Assembly: GCF_900104925.1 (NCBI RefSeq)
Contig: NZ_LT629735.1
Location: 3,517,001 to 3,581,000, forward strand
Source of the DNA: Opitutus sp. GAS368
GTDB lineage: Bacteria; Verrucomicrobiota; Verrucomicrobiia; Opitutales; Opitutaceae
Length of the DNA stretch: 64,000 nucleotides
Direction of reading: 5' to 3'
A program made the position numbers and the translations under genes. Below are positions 59,678 through 64,000 of this stretch, one piece after another (position 1 is the first letter of the stretch; every line of letters begins with the position of its first letter). Under the pieces are notes generated by a model. The model ran no database searches. It had not been told where the DNA came from and worked only from the letters and a program-made list of their open reading frames with translations.

Positions 59678-60910
59678 TTACGGCTTCCTGCGGGCCCGCA
59701 AGAGGGCCTCGAGGAAGTAATAGTCCGCGTAATTGATGGGTCCATCCACCTCGCTGTCCTTCGGCTTGTGGCCGGTGGAATGTTTCAGCAGGAAGCCGCC
59801 GTTCGTGCCCGGTTCGGCGAGATAGGCCGGCGAGGCGAGGCTGCGCAGCTGCGCTTCGGCAAAGGCGCGGTATTCCGCCGCGGCGTCCCCTTGCACGTAG
59901 GTGCAGAGTTCAAACAGCGCCGAGCTCATGATGGCGGCGGCGGAAGCGTCGCGCGGGACGTCGGGGATGCCGGGTGCGTCGAAGTCCCAGTAGGGCACCT
60001 TGTCGGCGGGCAGGCGCGGATGGTGCATGATGAACGCCGCGATCTTCCGCGCGTGGGCGAGGTAGCGCGGGTCTTTGGTCTCGCGATACATCACCGTGTA
60101 GCCGTAAAGCCCCCAGGCCTGGCCGCGGGCCCAGGCCGAGTCATCGGCCGCGCCCTGGTGCGTCACGCGGGCTTCGACGTGACCGTCCTTGGGATCGTAG
60201 GCGACGACGTGAAAGGAGCTGCCGTCCGCGCGAAAGTGGTTCTTGAGCGTCGTGTCGGCGTGGCGGATGGCGATGTCGCGATAGCGCCCGGCCGGGCCCT
60301 CGCGGGCGGCCCAGAGCAGGAGCTCGAGGTTCATCATGTTGTCGATGATGACGGGGAAGTCCCAGCCGTTGCGCGCGTCCCAGGATTGCAGGCAGCCGAC
60401 GGTCGGGTTGAAGCGGGTGCTGAGCGACTGCGCGCCGTTGAGCAGGACCGGCTTGTAGGCGGCATTGCCCGTCAGGCGCAGGCCGTTGCCATAGCTGCAA
60501 TACAGGATGAAGCCGACGTCGTGGGTCTTGGTGTTGTGCTGCTCGGGCGCGAGGAGGGCGGTGAACTTCTCCGCGGAGGCGCGCCACCGGGCGTCGCCGG
60601 TGGCCTCGAAGAGATACCACATCGAGCCGGGGAAGAAACCGCTGGTCCAGTCGCGGGTGGAGATGGTCACCAGCTTGCCCTGCTCGACGGTGCGCGGCAT
60701 CGGCCTGGCGGCATTGTCCGGCAAGTGGGCGAGCATCCACTCGTATTGCCTCGCCGAGGTGGCGAGGGCGGAGTTGATGACCTCGGCCAGCGGCCGCTCG
60801 GCGGCCCAGAGATTCAAAGCCAGGCTGGCGGCGAGCGCGGCGAAGGAAACGAGACCGAGGCGGTGGAGCGGGGTGGGCACGGCGGGGTTCTTTAGTCCCG
60901 GGAGACACAC
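59678..60910 (-). CDS. Glycoside hydrolase family 88 (unsaturated glucuronyl hydrolase), secreted
   Basis: The product has 410 residues from a GTG at 60910; a GTG at 60880 would give MPTPLHRLGLVSFAALAASLALNLWA, a cleaner signal peptide. Catalytic aspartates are in KTHDVGFILYCSYG (about 131) and VIIDNMMNLELLLW (about 191), the two positions known in GH88. It hydrolyses the unsaturated uronic acid left by polysaccharide lyases. With the following GH2 gene it suggests breakdown of glycosaminoglycan-, ulvan- or pectin-like chains. Confidence 0.88.
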   Translation of the reverse strand: MCLPGLKNPAVPTPLHRLGLVSFAALAASLALNLWAAERPLAEVINSALATSARQYEWMLAHLPDNAARPMPRTVEQGKLVTISTRDWTSGFFPGSMWYLFEATGDARWRASAEKFTALLAPEQHNTKTHDVGFILYCSYGNGLRLTGNAAYKPVLLNGAQSLSTRFNPTVGCLQSWDARNGWDFPVIIDNMMNLELLLWAAREGPAGRYRDIAIRHADTTLKNHFRADGSSFHVVAYDPKDGHVEARVTHQGAADDSAWARGQAWGLYGYTVMYRETKDPRYLAHARKIAAFIMHHPRLPADKVPYWDFDAPGIPDVPRDASAAAIMSSALFELCTYVQGDAAAEYRAFAEAQLRSLASPAYLAEPGTNGGFLLKHSTGHKPKDSEVDGPINYADYYFLEALLRARRKP

Positions 60911-61069
60911 CGAGCCAAATTAATAATCATTACCCCCCTCTTTTGAGGGATACGCCAACCGCGCTTTTGCCGGTATCGTTAAGCGGATGGCCGATTGGTC
61001 CCCTCTTCATAGAGGGGATCTCAAATCCCGGTCCGGCGACGAGCGCCGACCCTACAGGGAGAAAGAGCT

Positions 61070-63010
61070 CTACCGTTTCTTGGCCCCGTTCTGCTCGATG
61101 TTGAGGTAGGTCTTGGCGAGCATCTGGGATTCGTAGAACTCCACGAGCCGCACGCCCTCGCGGGGCTTGATGAGGTCCTTCTTCGTGGCGTGGTCGATCT
61201 GCTGCTTGATGCGGCGGCAGAGCTCCTCCCACTGGTATTGCACCCCCTCGATGACGTCGGCGATGCGGGAGCCGGCCAGCGCCTCCTCGATGTAGAAGCC
61301 GTTGGGTTCGTCGTCCTCGAGGAACACGTGCACCTCGTTGACGCGGCCGAAGAGGTTGTGCAGGTCGCCCATGATGTCCTGGTAGGCGCCGGTCAGGTAG
61401 ATGCCGAGGTAGTAGGGCTCGCCGTGGCGGAGCGGGTGCAGCGTGATGTAGTCCTTCACGTCCTGCAGGTCGATGAAGCTGCCGACCTTGCCGTCGGAGT
61501 CGCAGGTGATGTCGACGAGGATGGCGTTGACGGTGGGCTTTTCCTTGAGCCGGTGCAGCGGCGTGATGGGGAAGAGCTGCTTGAGCGCCCAGCTGTCGAG
61601 GAGGGACTGGAAGACGGAGAAATTGCAGACGTATTGGTCGGCGAGAAGCTTCTTGAGGTCGTGGAGCTCCTCCGGCTGGTAGCCGGATTTGGTGCCCTCG
61701 AGGTCGATCTTCTCGCAGATCTGCCAGAAGATCTGCTCGGCGGCGGCGCGGTTCTCGAGGTCGAGGTAGCCGAGGTTGAAGAGCGAGAAGGCCTCCTCCT
61801 TCTTCTGGAGCGCGTCGTGGAAGCGTTCGAGGCGGCCGAGCTTGGCCTTGTTGTTGAGCAGGATGGCGAGGTCGTCGACGATCTTGTGGCGCGCCTTGGG
61901 CTGGTGCTGCTTGCCGAGGGACTCGTGCTTGTTGATGCGCTCGAAGACCTCGACGACCAGCATGGAGTGGGGGGCGGCGACGGCGCGGCCGGACTCGGTG
62001 ACGATGTCGGGCACCTTGACGCCCGAGGCCTCGCAGATCTCGCGGATGTTGAAGACGACGTCGCGGGCGTATTCGCCGAGCGTGTAGTTCATCGAGGACT
62101 CGAAATTCGTGCGCGAGCCATCGTAGTCGATGCCGAGGCCGCCGCCGACATCGAGGTAGCCCATGGGGAAGCCCATCTTGGCGAGCTGGCAGTAAAAGCG
62201 CGCGGCCTCCGTGACCGCGGCCTTGATCGTGATGATGTTCGGGACCTGCGAGCCGATGTGGAAATGGACGAGCTTGAGGCAGGCCTGCATCTTGGCGGCC
62301 TTGAGTTTCTCGACGGCGAAGAGGATCTCGGCGGTGTTGAGGCCGAACTTGGCGTTGTCGCCGGTGGACATGGCCCACTTGCCCTCGCCGCGGGTCTGGA
62401 GCTTCACGCGGAAGCCGATCAGGGGCTTCACGCCGGTCTCCTTCGAGATCTCGATGATGCTGTCGACCTCGGAGAGCTGCTCGATGACGATGATGATGCG
62501 CTTGCCCAGCTTGCGGCCGAGGAGGGCGAGGCGCATGTAATCGTGGTCCTTGTAGCCGTTGCAGATGATGAGGCGCTGGGCGCCCTCGTGCATGGCCAGG
62601 GCGATCATCAGCTCGGGCTTGGAGCCGGCCTCGAGGCCGTAGTTGAAGTCCTTGCCGGCGGCGACGATCTCGTCGACCACCTCGCGGAGCTGGTTGACCT
62701 TGATGGGGAACACGCCGCGGTATTCGCCCTTGTAGCCCTCTTCCTTGATGGCCTTGTGGAAGGCCTGGTTGATCTGGGTGACCCGGTAGCGGAGCGTATC
62801 CTGGAGGCGGATGACCAGCGGGGCCTTGAGGCCCATGCTTTTGGCCTCGTCAATCACGTCCATCAGGCGGATGTTCCGGTCGTCGGCGAGGGGCTGGACC
62901 TGCACAAATCCCTCGGAATCCACCGAGAAGTGATTGGCGCCCCAGCGCTTAAAACCATAGTGTTCCTCGGACTGCGCGGCCGACCAGTTGGATGCGGATT
63001 TGGTCTTCAA
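61070..63010 (-). CDS. speA: Biosynthetic arginine decarboxylase
   Basis: The 646-residue enzyme begins at TTG 63010 (MKTKSASNWSAAQSEEHYGFKRWGANHF); no better start was found. The PLP-binding Lys is in RGVFPIKVNQLREVV (about residue 106). HFHIGSQVPNI, LDVGGGLGIDYDGS and CDSDGKVGSFID match the alanine-racemase-like and C-terminal catalytic regions of SpeA. It makes agmatine, which AguA/AguB then turn into putrescine. It diverges from yajC with 95 bp between. Confidence 0.94.
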   Translation of the reverse strand: MKTKSASNWSAAQSEEHYGFKRWGANHFSVDSEGFVQVQPLADDRNIRLMDVIDEAKSMGLKAPLVIRLQDTLRYRVTQINQAFHKAIKEEGYKGEYRGVFPIKVNQLREVVDEIVAAGKDFNYGLEAGSKPELMIALAMHEGAQRLIICNGYKDHDYMRLALLGRKLGKRIIIVIEQLSEVDSIIEISKETGVKPLIGFRVKLQTRGEGKWAMSTGDNAKFGLNTAEILFAVEKLKAAKMQACLKLVHFHIGSQVPNIITIKAAVTEAARFYCQLAKMGFPMGYLDVGGGLGIDYDGSRTNFESSMNYTLGEYARDVVFNIREICEASGVKVPDIVTESGRAVAAPHSMLVVEVFERINKHESLGKQHQPKARHKIVDDLAILLNNKAKLGRLERFHDALQKKEEAFSLFNLGYLDLENRAAAEQIFWQICEKIDLEGTKSGYQPEELHDLKKLLADQYVCNFSVFQSLLDSWALKQLFPITPLHRLKEKPTVNAILVDITCDSDGKVGSFIDLQDVKDYITLHPLRHGEPYYLGIYLTGAYQDIMGDLHNLFGRVNEVHVFLEDDEPNGFYIEEALAGSRIADVIEGVQYQWEELCRRIKQQIDHATKKDLIKPREGVRLVEFYESQMLAKTYLNIEQNGAKKR

Positions 63011-63105
63011 TTTGCGGGAGCGGAAAGGTGGGGGTTAGGCTTGCTTTTTGATATGCGGCTGGGCTTATTCGCCCTTTTCAATTTTTCAAAACACCCGAAG
63101 ACGCA

Positions 63106-63441
63106 ATGACTAAGTTATACCTGTTCCTCGCCCAAGCCTCTCCCGCCTCGCCTGCCGGTTCCGGCGGCAGCCCCACCTTCATGCTGGTGGGCTATGGTTT
63201 GCTGATGGTGGCGCTCTATTTTTTCATGATCGCGCCGCAAAACAAGAAACGGAAGGAGCACGAGAAGATGCTGACCGAGTTGAAATCCGGTGACGAGGTG
63301 GTCACGGCCGGCGGCATCTACGGCACCATCACGAGCGTCAAGGAAGACCGGTTTGTCATCCGCATCGGCGACAACAACGCCAAGGTCGAGGTGGGCAAGG
63401 GCTTCATCAGCACCGTCGTGAAAAAGACCGACGCCGCCTGA
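63106..63441 (+). CDS. yajC: Preprotein translocase subunit YajC
   Basis: The 111-residue product has one membrane helix (about 25-47, LMVALYFFMIAPQNKKRKEH) and the YajC signature LKSGDEVVTAGGIYGTI. A short C-terminal beta domain follows. It associates with SecDF. The secD gene begins 97 bp downstream, the usual yajC-secD arrangement. Confidence 0.95.
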   Translation: MTKLYLFLAQASPASPAGSGGSPTFMLVGYGLLMVALYFFMIAPQNKKRKEHEKMLTELKSGDEVVTAGGIYGTITSVKEDRFVIRIGDNNAKVEVGKGFISTVVKKTDAA

Positions 63442-63538
63442 GCGTCCGCGGCCCCCCGTCCGACCAACCCGGCCAGAGGCCGGGTTCCACCCCAAGGCCC
63501 ACCCCCGCCGCCCGGCCCAATTTAACAACCAAATACCC

Positions 63539-64000
63539 ATGCTCCGTCGTCATCTCTGGAAACTGATCCTGTCCGCCACCCTCGTGTTGTGGGCCGTGTT
63601 CACCCTCATGCCGCTGAAGGACCAGCCCTTCGGCGACTACGTCAAGGCTTCGGCCGCCGCCAAGCCCGCCGAGTTCGCCAAGCTCATGGGCGAGGTCTCC
63701 ACCCGCGTCCAATCCCGCCGCGCCCCCAGCGTCTACGTGGCGCTCAAGCAGCTCGGCCAGGAGCAGAACCTCGACCTCTCGCAGTTCTTTCCCCAGATCA
63801 AGCTCGAGTCGTCCATGACGAACATCGAGAAGCGCAACAACCTGCTGCTCGACGAGCTGCTCCGTCTCTCCAAGGGCAAGCTGCAGCTCGGCCTCGACCT
63901 GAAGGGCGGCGTGGCGTTCACCCTCGAGGCGGACCCCAAGGTCATGAACGCGGAAAGCGAGCAAAGCCGCGGGCAGAAGCTGAGCAAGGCCGTGGAGATC
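63539..64000 (+). CDS. secD: Protein-export membrane protein SecD, N-terminal part (3' end outside window)
   Basis: The open frame starts at ATG 63539 (MLRRHLWKLILSATLVLWAVF) and runs off the window after 154 codons. It has the first membrane helix and the hallmark KLQLGLDLKGGVAFTLEAD near residue 120. About 90 extra residues lie between helix 1 and that motif, longer than in most SecD proteins, and form a helical periplasmic segment. SecDF uses proton motive force to help secretion. Confidence 0.92.
   Translation, partial: MLRRHLWKLILSATLVLWAVFTLMPLKDQPFGDYVKASAAAKPAEFAKLMGEVSTRVQSRRAPSVYVALKQLGQEQNLDLSQFFPQIKLESSMTNIEKRNNLLLDELLRLSKGKLQLGLDLKGGVAFTLEADPKVMNAESEQSRGQKLSKAVEI

Overview
The window is a GC-rich bacterial chromosome segment that fits an Opitutaceae-like member of the Verrucomicrobiota. 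The main support is a pilus-like locus in the order PilM, Amuc_1100-like, Amuc_1099-like, secretin, an arrangement known from Akkermansia and relatives. A TonB-dependent receptor, GH2 and GH88 glycoside hydrolases and crowded dispersed repeats also fit. The taxonomic call is an inference from gene content. No rRNA or tRNA gene was recognised.

Layout. 1-11044: a small-molecule uptake and oxidation locus. The 3' part of a TonB-dependent receptor, an MFS transporter, an Ldh2-type dehydrogenase, a Gfo/Idh/MocA enzyme and an L-2-hydroxyglutarate oxidase-like flavoenzyme run rightwards. They converge on a leftward operon of Gfo/Idh/MocA, SDR, aldo/keto reductase, Gfo/Idh/MocA and a medium-chain dehydrogenase. 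11.2-11.4 kb holds a decayed IS630-type transposase end. 11.8-23.8 kb: a GspA/GspB-like pair, an FtsB/DivIC-like protein, a UAP1-like uridylyltransferase, a phosphohexomutase, pyruvate dehydrogenase E2/E1beta/E1alpha and a Nudix hydrolase. 23.9-30.2 kb: the pilus-like locus. 30.2-35.4 kb: a 5'-3' exonuclease, a small unknown protein, a broken four-helix-bundle gene, a response regulator, AguB and AguA (putrescine from agmatine) and a lipoprotein. 35.5-49.4 kb: ribosomal protein S1, a PIN-domain protein, a sigma-70 factor, TrpE, GlmS, GlgC, Lgt, GcvT, GcvH, a secreted coiled-coil protein and TypA. 49.4-50.8 kb: a gene-free stretch that may encode a leftward structured RNA. 50.8-64 kb: HrpB helicase, a small membrane protein, PEP carboxylase, GH2 and GH88 enzymes, arginine decarboxylase, YajC and the start of SecD.

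Connections. SpeA, AguA and AguB together make the arginine-agmatine-carbamoylputrescine-putrescine route. GlmS, the UAP1-like enzyme, the phosphohexomutase and GlgC supply amino-sugar nucleotides and glycogen precursors. GcvT/GcvH and PdhABC are lipoyl-dependent systems. The GH2/GH88 pair suggests use of uronate-containing polysaccharide.

The most unusual feature is the repeat content. Three kinds of element fill nearly every gap in 12.5-26 kb and recur to 61 kb. One is period-7 arrays built from several unrelated heptamers, usually as facing inverted arms. The second is nested palindromes whose arms are three copies of a 7-nt core spaced by 2-4 nt, often introduced by CCAAGGCATTTT. The third is cruciform-type elements with an outer stem and two inner hairpins. 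Some sit in frame inside conserved genes: the GspB-like protein, the UAP1-like enzyme, PdhC and HrpB.
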